This document shows positions 35,045 to 43,509 of a stretch of DNA of 64,000 bases, in pieces. Origin of the DNA: Brevibacillus humidisoli (GTDB lineage: Bacteria > Bacillota > Bacilli > Brevibacillales > Brevibacillaceae); the NCBI RefSeq assembly GCF_020923435.1, contig NZ_CP087263.1, positions 4,235,970 to 4,299,969 of the forward strand, given 5' to 3'. The translations under genes and the position numbers were made by a program. The first letter of the stretch is position 1; every line of letters starts with the position of its first letter. The notes beneath the pieces were generated by a model. The model saw only the letters and a program-made list of their open reading frames with translations. It was not told the DNA's origin and did no database searches.

Positions 35045-35275
35045 TTATTCAGTCGTATAAGGCAACAGAGCCATTTGACGAGCACGTTTGATCGCGACTG
35101 TCAGCATACGCTGATATCTGGCCGATGTGCCGGTAACGCGGCGTGGCAGGATCTTACCACGTTCGCTAATGAACTTCTTCAAGAGATCGGTATCTTTATA
35201 GTCGATCTTCGTGATTTTGTTCACGGTGAAGTAGCAAACTTTACGACGCTTGTTAGGGCGTCCTTTGCGTGCCAT
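35045..35275 (-). CDS. rpsR: 30S ribosomal protein S18
   Basis: 76 residues, typical: [40 protein letters not shown]. It binds 16S rRNA together with S6. The N-terminus has a single Cys and no Zn-type CxxC set. Third gene of rpsF-ssb-rpsR, followed by a terminator. Confidence 0.98.
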   Translation of the reverse strand: MARKGRPNKRRKVCYFTVNKITKIDYKDTDLLKKFISERGKILPRRVTGTSARYQRMLTVAIKRARQMALLPYTTE

Positions 35276-35338
35276 CTCAGTCCCTCCTTTATTCAGGAAT
35301 GTGAAAGGTTCATAACGTGAGACGAATGGTCAGCTTCA

Positions 35339-35800
35339 TCAGAACGGCAGGTCGTCATCCGATATGTTGATCGGTTTGCCTGCATCAGCGAAGGGGTCGT
35401 CGAAGGAACCTTGATCATTCCGTTTGCCAGTCGATTTGGATTCGCCGAAAGCCGGATCGTATCCGCTTCCTTCTCCACCGGACCGGCCCCCCAGGAATTG
35501 GACGTTCTCCGCAACTACTTCCGTCACATACACTTTGCGGCCTTCCTTGTTGTCATATGATCTCGTCTGCAATCTGCCTTCAACAGCAGCTTGTCTGCCC
35601 TTTCGCAAATAATTGGCACAAAGATCAGCCAACTGACGCCAAGCGACGACATTGATGAAGTCCGCCTCTCTCTCCCCCGTTTGATTGGTAAACGGACGAT
35701 TGATGGCAAGTGTAAATGTGGTGACGGCTACGCCGCTCGGAGTGTACCGCAATTCTGGATCTCTGGTTAGATTACCAATCAGAATGACTCGATTCAACAA
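35339..35800 (-). CDS. ssb: Single-stranded DNA-binding protein SSB
   Basis: 153 residues. OB fold ([23 protein letters not shown] to FLGGR, about 1-107), a disordered Gly/Ser/Asp-rich linker, and the acidic tip ISDDDLPF that recruits repair and replication proteins. TTG start (35800, or 35797) with GAGGGG upstream. Between rpsF and rpsR. Confidence 0.97.
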   Translation of the reverse strand: MLNRVILIGNLTRDPELRYTPSGVAVTTFTLAINRPFTNQTGEREADFINVVAWRQLADLCANYLRKGRQAAVEGRLQTRSYDNKEGRKVYVTEVVAENVQFLGGRSGGEGSGYDPAFGESKSTGKRNDQGSFDDPFADAGKPINISDDDLPF

Positions 35801-35824
35801 GGTTTACCCCTCCCCGTGACGACT

Positions 35825-36112
35825 CTACTCGTCTTCTTTTACGAAGAGGAAGCGAATGACGTCGTCACTGATTTTCATCAGACGCTCAGCTTCCGCCACA
35901 GCGTCCGGATTTGCTTTAAAGTTCATCAACACGTAATAACCATCACGGAACTTCTTGATTTCATACGCAAGACGACGTTTTCCCAACTCTTGAAGATTGG
36001 TGATTTCTCCGCCGTAGTTCGTCACGATCTCGCTGTAGCGAGCTACGTTCGCTTTCACTTTCTCTTCTTCAAGGTCTGGACGCAATACGTACATCACTTC
36101 GTATTGGCGCAT
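35825..36112 (-). CDS. rpsF: 30S ribosomal protein S6
   Basis: 95 residues: [42 protein letters not shown]. Partner of S18 on 16S rRNA. The ATG at 36112 has AAAGGAGGTG upstream. First gene of its operon. Confidence 0.98.
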   Translation of the reverse strand: MRQYEVMYVLRPDLEEEKVKANVARYSEIVTNYGGEITNLQELGKRRLAYEIKKFRDGYYVLMNFKANPDAVAEAERLMKISDDVIRFLFVKEDE

Positions 36113-36211
36113 CCTTGTTCACCTCCTTTTGGACTATACGGCCCTGTTCGGGCAAGGAGCGAGTGCCTCATGGTAACGCATATCTAGCATGCACCCAATA
36201 AATACTCGCAT
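36113..36211 (-). promoter_or_regulatory. Possible S6:S18 autoregulatory leader
   Basis: The roughly 100-nt leader between the rpsF promoter and start carries GCCC-GAACA-GGGC followed at once by CCG, close to the ribosome binding site. S6:S18 leader elements present a CCG next to a hairpin. I infer the family from place and this motif only. Confidence 0.4.
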
Positions 36212-36217
36212 TTTTGC

Positions 36218-36246
36218 ATTATATCAAATTGAAAAACATGAGGCAA
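36218..36246 (-). promoter_or_regulatory. rpsF operon promoter
   Basis: Minus-strand TTGCCT (36246-36241), a 17-nt spacer and TATAAT (36223-36218). Confidence 0.75.
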
Positions 36247-36256
36247 GATAACCTTT

Positions 36257-37354
36257 TTACACATTGAACCGGAAATGCATGACATCGCCATCCCGCACCA
36301 CGTAGTCTTTTCCTTCCAGCCGGTATCTGCCCCGCTCACGGGCTGCGCTGACCGATCCGGCTTCGATGAGGTCGTCGTACGCCACCACCTCCGCACGGAT
36401 AAATCCCCGCTCAAAATCAGTGTGGATGACGGCTGCTGCCTGTGGTGCCTTCGTCCCTTCGCGAATCGTCCAGGCGCGAACTTCCTGCACCCCGGCCGTA
36501 AAGTAGGTGATCAAACCAAGCAGTTGGTAGGCGGCGCGAATCAGCCGGTCCAGCCCTGACTCCTGCAGCCCCAGCTCTGCCAGGAACATCTGCTTGTCCT
36601 CGCCCTCCAGCTCAGCGATTTCCGCCTCCACCTTGGCACTGATCACGACGACTTCCGCCCCTTCTTCGGCCGCATGGCTGCGAACCGTCTGTACATACGG
36701 ATTGTCGTCGGCCGTCAGCACGCCGTCTTCTGCTACGTTGCAGACGTAGAGCATCGGCTTGATCGTCAGCAGATGCAGGTCGCGCACCAGCTTCGCCTCT
36801 TCTTCATCAAGCGAAACGCTGCGCGCCGGTTGTCCCTGCTCAAATGCATCCTTCAACCGCTGCAGCACATCCAACTCCTGCTTGGCTTCCTTTTCCCCCG
36901 CTTTTACTCTGCGGCCAAGCCGTTCTATGCGCCGCTCTACAGACTCCAGATCGGCAAAAATCAACTCCAGCATGATCGTTTCGATGTCGCTCAAGGGATC
37001 TACCTTGCCCGCCACGTGGGTGATGTTTTCATCCTCAAAACAGCGCACCACGTGAGCAATCGCGTCTACCTCCCGGATGTGGGACAAAAACTGGTTGCCC
37101 AGCCCCTCTCCTTTGCTTGCCCCCTTAACCAGACCGGCAATATCGACAAACTCGAATGCGGTTGGCACGATTTTATTGGGAACCACAATCTCTGCCAGTT
37201 TGTTCAGGCGCGGATCGGGCACTTCCACAATCCCTACGTTAGGATCAATCGTACAAAACGGATAGTTGGCGGATTCCGCCCCAGCCTGCGTAATCGCGTT
37301 AAACAGCGTCGACTTGCCGACATTAGGCAGGCCTACAATCCCACAAGATCGCAT
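36257..37354 (-). CDS. ychF: Redox/stress-linked Obg-like ATPase YchF
   Basis: 365 residues from the ATG at 37354 (AAGGAG upstream; the GTG at 37366 abuts it). P-loop [15 protein letters not shown] at the N-terminus; [17 protein letters not shown] is switch II. A TGS domain ends the protein ([16 protein letters not shown] to [15 protein letters not shown]). YchF/OLA1 prefers ATP over GTP and associates with ribosomes. Stands alone upstream of the S6 operon. Confidence 0.97.
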   Translation of the reverse strand: MRSCGIVGLPNVGKSTLFNAITQAGAESANYPFCTIDPNVGIVEVPDPRLNKLAEIVVPNKIVPTAFEFVDIAGLVKGASKGEGLGNQFLSHIREVDAIAHVVRCFEDENITHVAGKVDPLSDIETIMLELIFADLESVERRIERLGRRVKAGEKEAKQELDVLQRLKDAFEQGQPARSVSLDEEEAKLVRDLHLLTIKPMLYVCNVAEDGVLTADDNPYVQTVRSHAAEEGAEVVVISAKVEAEIAELEGEDKQMFLAELGLQESGLDRLIRAAYQLLGLITYFTAGVQEVRAWTIREGTKAPQAAAVIHTDFERGFIRAEVVAYDDLIEAGSVSAARERGRYRLEGKDYVVRDGDVMHFRFNV

Positions 37355-37451
37355 AAATCGGTACACTCCTTATCCTTGTCGCTATTTTGGATAATACCGA
37401 TAGTTAAAGGGGATTGCAAGAAAAAGAGAGATGCTACGAAAAAGCGACCAA

Positions 37452-39371
37452 TCACTTCTCGTTCAGCAGTCGTTCCAGTTCAGCCAACTTCTGCTCAAAT
37501 ACGACCATCGCCTGTTTGATCGGGGCTGCCGTCGACATATCGACACCGGAGGCACGAAGGATCTGCAGTGGAGGGACTGAACTGCCTGCGGAGAGCAGAT
37601 GATCAAGCACCCGATTAACGGCTGGCTTTCCTTCCCTGGTGATCGTTTCAGCCAGGGCAACCGAAGCGGCAAAACTAGTGGCGTACTGGTACACGTAGAA
37701 GTTCCGGTAAAAATGGGGAATTCTCGCCCACTCCATGGCAATCTCGCTGTCGGAGACGACGTGCGGGCCGTAGTATTTTTTATTCAGATCGTGGTACATC
37801 CTCTTCATTGCATCTGCCGTTAAGGATTCTCCTGCCTGATCCTTTTCATGGATCATCTTTTCAAACTCTGCAAACTGCGTCTGCCGGAACAATGTGGTGC
37901 GAAAGCTCTCCAAAAACTGATCCAGCAATCGAATTTTTTCCTGTTTGGTTGCAGCTCGCTTGTACCTGCTTTCAAAGAGCAGTATTTCGTTGAGAGTAGA
38001 TGCTACCTCTGCCGTAAAGATCGGATAGTCAGCGTAGAGGTACGGCTGGTTTTGGTTCGTGTAATACGATTGCATCGCGTGTCCTAGCTCATGTGCCAGT
38101 GTGGACACATCGTCACTGGTTCCCATATAGTTGAGAAACACGTAGGGATGGGTGTCATAAGAGCCCAAGTGGTACGCGCCGGATCGCTTGCCGGCAGAGG
38201 GATAAACATCAATCCAGCGGCTGACAAACCCTTTGTTCAACGCGTCGACGTATTTTCTCCCCAGCGGCGCTACCCCCTGCAGCACCATCTCTTTAGCCTG
38301 CTCGTAGGGAATGTACGGTTCATCTGTCATGCTGAGAGGGGCATACACATCGTACATATGCATTTCCTTTACCCCAAGGCTTCGTTTTTTCAGTTCCATG
38401 TAGCGATGAAGCAGAGGCAGATGTTCGTTTACCGTTTCAAGCAGTTGCTCATATACCTCGATTGGTATCTCGTTGCTCTTTAGACTAGCCTCCAATGCTG
38501 TACGGTAGTTGTGGACAGTGGCATACAGATTGTTCGCTTCCACTTCTCCGGAGAGAGTCTCGGCAAACGTATTCTGATACGTAGCTAGCGTCTGATAGTA
38601 AGCAGTGAAAGCAGATTTTCGTAGCTGGCGGTCAGGACTCTGCAGATATACAGGGAAGCTGACATTGGTAAGGGGCCGCTGCCGCCCCTCTTCATCGACA
38701 ACCTTGGGCATGGGGATTTCCGTCATGAACGCCGAGTATACCTTTTCGGGAATGAGGGCCATCTGTACCGTTTTGGCTAGCAGTTGTTCCTTTTCTGTCG
38801 GCAGGCTGTGCTGCTCCGTTTGCAGGATCTGCTGTAGGAAGCGTCGATAGGGAGCCACCTCTTGTGCTGCCATCAGGCGCGTTATCTGCTCTGTGGGAAT
38901 GGAGAGGATCTCCGGACCGAGCCATGCTGTTTTTGCCAAAACAAGCGCATTTAGCTTGTCTGCCTGATCAAACAATGCCTGCCGCTCCGGATTGGTCGTA
39001 TCCACGTCCAACCCCAGTTTGGCGTAGACGTACAGTTTTTGGAACAGCCGGCTGATCGCCGTAGTATCCTCTAATGCAGAGGCTAACGCAGCAGGAGAAT
39101 CGGCAAGCGTTCCCTGATGCCGGTCAAACGAATTGATCTGTTTTTCCAGCTTTCGCTTGTCAGCCACCCACGCCTTTTGGTCAGGGTAGATATGCTGAAG
39201 ATTCCACTTGTACTTCTCAGGGATCTCCTCCCTGCTGTTGTATTGAGGCATTTCCTGTTTTCCGGTCTCGGCAACTGACAGACCGGGTATGAACATATCG
39301 CTCAAGCCAGACGACACGATTAACGAGATCGCTATCACAATCGCCATCCCAATGGTAAACCTTGTTCGCAA
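37452..39371 (-). CDS. M3-family oligoendopeptidase F with N-terminal export/anchor segment
   Basis: About 639 residues from a TTG at 39371 (GAGGGAGG upstream). The Zn-peptidase motif HELGHAMQSYY (HExxH) and the PepF order are clear: REEIPEKYKWNLQHIYPD at the start, YAKLGLDVDTTNPERQAL, and AEVASTLNEILLFE after the active site. Ordinary PepF is cytosolic; here the first 30 residues (RTRFTIGMAIVIAISLIVSSGLSDMF) form a signal peptide or anchor, so the enzyme probably works outside the membrane on short peptides. The longer frame to 39479 is disfavoured. A cluster of DnaA boxes lies just upstream. Confidence 0.9.
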   Translation of the reverse strand: MRTRFTIGMAIVIAISLIVSSGLSDMFIPGLSVAETGKQEMPQYNSREEIPEKYKWNLQHIYPDQKAWVADKRKLEKQINSFDRHQGTLADSPAALASALEDTTAISRLFQKLYVYAKLGLDVDTTNPERQALFDQADKLNALVLAKTAWLGPEILSIPTEQITRLMAAQEVAPYRRFLQQILQTEQHSLPTEKEQLLAKTVQMALIPEKVYSAFMTEIPMPKVVDEEGRQRPLTNVSFPVYLQSPDRQLRKSAFTAYYQTLATYQNTFAETLSGEVEANNLYATVHNYRTALEASLKSNEIPIEVYEQLLETVNEHLPLLHRYMELKKRSLGVKEMHMYDVYAPLSMTDEPYIPYEQAKEMVLQGVAPLGRKYVDALNKGFVSRWIDVYPSAGKRSGAYHLGSYDTHPYVFLNYMGTSDDVSTLAHELGHAMQSYYTNQNQPYLYADYPIFTAEVASTLNEILLFESRYKRAATKQEKIRLLDQFLESFRTTLFRQTQFAEFEKMIHEKDQAGESLTADAMKRMYHDLNKKYYGPHVVSDSEIAMEWARIPHFYRNFYVYQYATSFAASVALAETITREGKPAVNRVLDHLLSAGSSVPPLQILRASGVDMSTAAPIKQAMVVFEQKLAELERLLNEK

Positions 39372-39414
39372 ATCGCTCCCTCCCTCGTCATGACACAGGT
39401 GTCTCCCATAGTTC

Positions 39415-39574
39415 TGTGGACAATATTGTGGAGAACTTGTTCCGGTCTGTTCACATCCCGAATCCAATATCCACAACATAGCCGCAAACCTTTATTTTTA
39501 TCCACATTTTTTGTGGATAACGTGTGCATAACTCTATATTTCCTCCTCAATCGTCCCTCGTTTGCTGTGGACAA
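39415..39574. promoter_or_regulatory. Secondary DnaA-box cluster
   Basis: Three consensus TTATNCACA sites within 34 bp: 39498-39506 (plus), 39512-39520 (minus) and 39523-39531 (minus). Three one-mismatch sites lie around them: 39415-39423, 39467-39475 and 39566-39574. The first two consensus sites form a near-perfect hairpin. They lie in the gap between the pepF-like gene and the YjcZ-like gene, about 19.5 kb from dnaA. Confidence 0.75.
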
Positions 39575-39667
39575 TGATATTTCTCCCGATTTTGGACGTT
39601 TGCCCATACCGCTCTGACCCATGATACATAGCATAGTTAGTGAACCTAGGAGAGGAGGTGTTCATTC

Positions 39668-39757
39668 GTGGGTCTGTTTAACGGCGATTTTGACGATTTT
39701 GCGATTGTGCTGGTGCTGTTCATTCTCCTCGTGATCGTTGGTGCTTCTGAAGACTAA
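39668..39757 (+). CDS. YjcZ-family sporulation-type miniprotein (29 aa)
   Basis: GTG start at 39668 with GAGGAGG upstream and TAA at 39755. The product ends FAIVLVLFILLVIVGASED, the diagnostic hydrophobic helix of the tiny YjcZ/SscA-like membrane proteins made in sporulating Bacillales. Their typical Gly/Tyr-rich start is replaced by GLFNGDFDD. Role in spore assembly is by family resemblance. Confidence 0.85.
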   Translation: MGLFNGDFDDFAIVLVLFILLVIVGASED

Positions 39758-39786
39758 TCCTCACTACAGATCGTCAGGTTTCTTCA

Positions 39787-39810
39787 ACCGGGAAGAAGCC
39801 GACTCTCCCC
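39787..39810. repeat. Degenerate copy of the palindromic repeat
   Basis: CCGGGAAGAAGCCGACTCTC resembles the second copy at 16931 and the sequence after it (TGGAAGAAGCGACTCT). Confidence 0.4.
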
Positions 39811-39866
39811 CACGGGAAAGCAGAACGTAACCGCGCAAACCCCTCTGCGCTTGTTGCGTTCCCCCC

Positions 39867-39910
39867 ACAAAAAAAGGATGCGACCCACAAATGGCGCATC
39901 CTCTTCTTTT
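39867..39910. terminator. Bidirectional terminator
   Basis: GGATGCG (39876-39882) pairs with CGCATCC (39895-39901). A T-run follows on the plus strand and AAAAAAA precedes it, serving the minus strand. It ends both the YjcZ-like gene and the DUF951/mscS run. Confidence 0.85.
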
Positions 39911-40020
39911 TTTCTTTCGTCTTTGCTGTTGTTTCATCTTTTCTTTTGTCTTAACGCATTCATTTTTTCTTCAACGGGTTGTTTCCTTGACTCTGACATC
40001 CGTGCTTCCTCTCTGGAAGA

Positions 40021-40236
40021 CTATTGCTCCGGTTGGTCACTCTGTTGGGCAGACTGAAGTACTTTTTTCATCTTTTTCTCGAACTCCAGTCGGGGCAGCA
40101 TGACGCTGTGCTGACATCCCGTACATTTGATCCGGATGTCCATCCCCATACGAATCACTTTCCAAGCATTTGTTCCACAGGGATGCTGCTTTTTCATTTG
40201 CACAATGTCACCTAATCCAAATTGTTTCCTTTCCAT
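40021..40236 (-). CDS. DUF951 family protein (YyzM-like)
   Basis: 71 residues. QFGLGDIVQMKKQHPCGTNAWKVIRMGMDIRIKCTGCQHSVMLPR carries the DUF951 pattern, with HPCG and CTGC Cys residues that could bind a metal. The tail is charged. Function unknown. It follows mscS by 10 bp on the same strand, as in many Firmicutes. Confidence 0.9.
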   Translation of the reverse strand: MERKQFGLGDIVQMKKQHPCGTNAWKVIRMGMDIRIKCTGCQHSVMLPRLEFEKKMKKVLQSAQQSDQPEQ

Positions 40237-40246
40237 TTCCCTTCCC

Positions 40247-41131
40247 TCACCCTTGTGAACTTTGACTTCCCGGCTGCATGTAAACCATTTTTGGATAGGG
40301 GATTTCGATTCCTCGTGCTTCGAACTCTTCCTTAATCATGGCGCGCAGTTTCCGAGCAATCGCAAAATGTGTTGTTGGTTTACACTCAGCGGTTACACGA
40401 ATAATCACATCGGAAGCACCAAATGCTTGGACACCCAGCACTTCCGGTTGATTCACGATGTCCTCGTTCTCTTCTTCTGCCCGCTTGGCCACTTCAGCTA
40501 AGACTTGCTGCACACGCTCAAGGTCTTCTTCATAAGCGACTGATACATCGACGACGGCAATCGAGTTTTGCACGGAAAAGTTGGTGACTTGATTAATACT
40601 GCCGTTGGGGAAGATGTGTATTTCGCCGGTCCAACTCTTGATCTTGGTAATTCTGAGGCCAATCTCCTGCACAGTACCGGTCAGCTGGTTAATCGTGACC
40701 AGATCACCTACTGCGAACTGGTCTTCAAAAATGATGAAAAATCCGGTAATCACATCTCGAACCAGACTCTGCGCCCCAAACCCGACGGCAAGTCCTAGTA
40801 CACCGGCGCTAACCAGGATCGGCTGCAAATCGAAGTGCAGCTCCTTTAGTACCAATAAGATGGCTACGAAGTAGATGGTATACTGCGCAGCATTGTTGGC
40901 CAGAACGCGGAGGGTATCGACACGCCGCTGTTGTAACTTCAGCTTGCTCCCCTCACGCTGCTGAAATATCCGGTTGACCGCCGCCTTCACGATCGCAACT
41001 GCTATCCATGCAGCGATGATGATGATCACGATCCTGAGCAGAGCCGTACCGATGGTCAACCATAGGTCTGGATCGGTCAAGTAGTCCATTGCCTTATCAA
41101 ACATGGATATGAAGATATTACTTCCCTCCAC
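40247..41131 (-). CDS. mscS: Small-conductance mechanosensitive channel, MscS family
   Basis: 294 residues. Three membrane helices (about 25-45, 73-90, 92-115); the pore-lining helix is VSAGVLGLAVGFGAQSLVRDVITGFF. The cytoplasmic beta domain starts FEDQFAVGDLVTINQLTGTVQEIGLR. It releases solutes upon osmotic downshock. GTG start at 41131 shares one base with the stop of the DUF3343 gene (TAGTG); GAGGAG upstream. Confidence 0.95.
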   Translation of the reverse strand: MEGSNIFISMFDKAMDYLTDPDLWLTIGTALLRIVIIIIAAWIAVAIVKAAVNRIFQQREGSKLKLQQRRVDTLRVLANNAAQYTIYFVAILLVLKELHFDLQPILVSAGVLGLAVGFGAQSLVRDVITGFFIIFEDQFAVGDLVTINQLTGTVQEIGLRITKIKSWTGEIHIFPNGSINQVTNFSVQNSIAVVDVSVAYEEDLERVQQVLAEVAKRAEEENEDIVNQPEVLGVQAFGASDVIIRVTAECKPTTHFAIARKLRAMIKEEFEARGIEIPYPKMVYMQPGSQSSQG

Positions 41132-41409
41132 TAGGGTTCACTCCTCTGTCCACTCTCGTCAATTTGTATGTACAACCCGCTAAACAGGCGAAAGTATCCT
41201 CTAATTTCTACCTGCTCACTACGAATAATCTCTCTGGCTTGCCCATATTGTGCAAAAGGAAATTCGATGGAAAGAGCACATCCTGCAGTAATCTCTTTTG
41301 GAGTTGGCCTGGTGTCAATCTCAATATCTGCGTACTCCAGCAGCATCTCGGCCCGCAGCGCCTGCTGCGTAGAGTCAAATGCAATCAACACCGTATCGCC
41401 TGCTTCCAC
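41131..41409 (-). CDS. DUF3343 protein (putative sulfur/selenium carrier-like)
   Basis: 92 residues from the GTG at 41409, supported by GGGGGAG upstream; the longer frame to 41439 is not. AFDSTQQALRAEMLLEYADIEIDTRPTPKEITAGCALSIEFPF matches the DUF3343 layout with one Cys in the loop (AGCALSI), where family members are proposed to hand on S or Se. A cysteine-desulfurase-like gene 2 kb away supports a sulfur-transfer link. Coupled to mscS. Confidence 0.8.
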   Translation of the reverse strand: MEAGDTVLIAFDSTQQALRAEMLLEYADIEIDTRPTPKEITAGCALSIEFPFAQYGQAREIIRSEQVEIRGYFRLFSGLYIQIDESGQRSEP

Positions 41410-41690
41410 GGATCCACTCCCCCTTTCCACTGCAAACACAATCCATCATCCGCAAAAGATCTCTCCACCCACGCTGACTGGTTCCACGTGACATGAAAGT
41501 GTTACGTGACCGTCCAGCGATGCCCAGCGGTGTTTCGAAACCTCTACAGATACAGGCTTCTTTCTAAGCTGTTGGCAGATGAAAGTTTATCATATTGTAC
41601 CGCTTTCCCCTTTTTATTGCCAGTTCATCGGCTATCCTTCCATTTTCTCTATCTGCCGTCCTTCCTTTCCTCCGTTGCTGACGTGCACAG

Positions 41691-41717
41691 GTATAAGAAA
41701 TCTCGTACGGACATATA
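41691..41717 (+). promoter_or_regulatory. Possible forespore sigma (F/G) promoter of yyaC
   Basis: GTATA (41691-41695), a 16-nt spacer and CATATA (41712-41717), about 35 bp before the yyaC start. It matches the loose F/G-type consensus. Confidence 0.45.
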
Positions 41718-41751
41718 CTGTGAATACTTTATTCCTTTTTCGGAGGTATCT

Positions 41752-42390
41752 ATGAATCAATTAGACGACCACCCTGGCTTTTCGTCTCCTCCCTTTAAGG
41801 TTGAGTATCGGGATGATTCAGCTGTCCAACAGCTATCTCGTCAATTGACACGTCGGCTGCGGCTAAAAGCTGATCAGCAAGATGTCGTCATCATCTGCAT
41901 CGGTACAGATCGTTCAACCGGAGATTCACTCGGTCCGCTCGTCGGCAGTAAATTGCAAGCTTATTATCCAAAACATTTTCACGTTTATGGCACTTTGGAA
42001 GAACCCGTGCATGCTGTAAACCTGCAGGAAAAGTTGGAGATGATCGAACAACGGCATCCTGATCGAGTAACGATCGCGATTGATGCCTGCCTCGGTCAGT
42101 ACACCAATGTCGGCTCGATTAACGTAGCAGACGGCCCACTCAAGCCAGGAGCAGGCGTAAAAAAGGAACTTCCCGCAGTCGGCTCGTTTCATATCACGGG
42201 CATCGTCAATGTAGGTGGGTTTATGGAGTACTTTGTGCTGCAAAACACCCGGCTTTTTGTTGTGATGCAGATGTCTGAAGTGATCGCTAAGGCATTATTT
42301 CTCACTTCAATCATCTGTGGGAAGGACCATTCGGGCAATCCCGATGCCATCGCCCCGGAACTGCCCGCAAATCAGAAACAAAGCTATTAG
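41752..42390 (+). CDS. yyaC: Spore protease YyaC (GPR-fold)
   Basis: 212 residues from the ATG at 41752, with CGGAGG upstream. The frame is open another 82 codons, but those are not protein-like. VVIICIGTDRSTGDSLGPLVGSKL and IAIDACLGQYTNVGSINVADGPLKPGAGVKKELPAVG are the YyaC signature, with the two Asp residues of the GPR/hydrogenase-maturation protease fold. Made during sporulation; the substrate is not established. It is one of the few plus-strand genes here. Confidence 0.93.
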   Translation: MNQLDDHPGFSSPPFKVEYRDDSAVQQLSRQLTRRLRLKADQQDVVIICIGTDRSTGDSLGPLVGSKLQAYYPKHFHVYGTLEEPVHAVNLQEKLEMIEQRHPDRVTIAIDACLGQYTNVGSINVADGPLKPGAGVKKELPAVGSFHITGIVNVGGFMEYFVLQNTRLFVVMQMSEVIAKALFLTSIICGKDHSGNPDAIAPELPANQKQSY

Positions 42391-42454
42391 AAGAAGCTGC
42401 CTATCTGTGTGCTGCTGCCTCGTCAGGAACCATCGCAATTGACCATTAAGCCTC

Positions 42455-43174
42455 TTAGAACGAAACCCAGTCTGTCAATAACCTCACGAAAGGTACGCCG
42501 GCAGCAGCAATGAAAATAGCGGGCAGCATATTGGCCACATTGATTTTGCGCAACTCCAGGATATTCAACCCGATCGCGACGATCAGAAGGCCACCGGTGG
42601 CTGTCACTTCTACCAACATGGAGTCAAGCATCTCTTGCCCCAACAAGGCATAGATTTGCGTCGACAGCAAGGCTATCGCTCCTTGGTAGAGAAAGACAGG
42701 AATCGCCGAGAAAGCTACTCCGATCCCCAGTGTGGAGGTGAAAATAATAGCGGAAAATCCGTCAAGCATCGCTTTTGTGTACAAAATGTCGTGGTTTCCT
42801 CGCAGTCCGCTGTCCAGCGATCCCAGAACCGCCATCGCTCCGATGCAATAAACTAGCGTAGCTGTAACAAAACCGGTGGCAATTCTGCCTTCCTTGTTCC
42901 CTTTCCCGATGATTTGTTCCAGCCATCGTCCCGCCTGTTGCAGACGATACTCGATTCGCATCGCTTCCCCCACTACCGCACCGATCACCAGGCTGGCAAT
43001 CACCAGCAGAATGTTTTCTGTCTGAAAACTCATTTGCAGCCCTAACAAAATGACGGCCAGTCCAATGCCCTGCATCACCGTTTGGCGAGTCCCTTCCGGT
43101 ATGCCTGACAAAAACCGCCCGATTAACGAACCAATCAGGATTGCTGCTGCATTCACGACGGTACCCGTCAACAT
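42455..43174 (-). CDS. DUF554 membrane protein (YdfK/YqgA-like)
   Basis: 239 residues from the ATG at 43174 (GGGGGA 8 nt upstream, product MLTGTVVNAAAILIGSLIG). The longer frame to 43204 lacks a site. About seven membrane segments with two similar halves, GTVVNAAAILIGSLIGR and the TGFVTATLVYCIGAMAVLGSLDSGL block; that second block is characteristic of DUF554. Function unknown, possibly a transporter. Confidence 0.9.
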   Translation of the reverse strand: MLTGTVVNAAAILIGSLIGRFLSGIPEGTRQTVMQGIGLAVILLGLQMSFQTENILLVIASLVIGAVVGEAMRIEYRLQQAGRWLEQIIGKGNKEGRIATGFVTATLVYCIGAMAVLGSLDSGLRGNHDILYTKAMLDGFSAIIFTSTLGIGVAFSAIPVFLYQGAIALLSTQIYALLGQEMLDSMLVEVTATGGLLIVAIGLNILELRKINVANMLPAIFIAAAGVPFVRLLTDWVSF

Positions 43175-43509
43175 CGTTCCATTCCCCCAAAATTGCTGGA
43201 TCATCCTGAGCGAAATTCCTATTTCGTTTTATCGCTCAACCTGCCGCTGCGGACGCCATACATTGGCAAAGGCTGACGAGTGATGGCCAGAGCCGCAGCT
43301 CTTTCGGCAACTGCAACCGCAACTGGACAGGCCCTTGCACCCGTACCTTTCTAGCTCTGGCGGACGAAGGATCTTCCCTTTTGTGATCACAACGAAGTCG
43401 TATAGAAGTACGAATCAACTGTGTAAACTTGTACGAAAACATTTAAGATAACATCTGCTTTCTCTTCATCTCTTGCTTCTTTGCTTCTCTATTGTGACGA
43501 AACGTGCCT
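43175..43509. other. Gap between DUF554 and cysteine-desulfurase-like gene
   Basis: 335 bp. It should contain the DUF554 promoter. The open frame at 43236-43442 (minus) has no ribosome binding site and no protein-like composition. No repeat or clear hairpin with a T-run seen. Confidence 0.4.

Noticed and set aside
41484-41500. CCACGTGACATGAAA resembles parS
   Set aside because: Only the CACGTG centre matches; the flanks break the palindrome.
43236-43442. Minus-strand ORF upstream of DUF554
   Set aside because: No ribosome binding site, Arg/Ser-rich noise.
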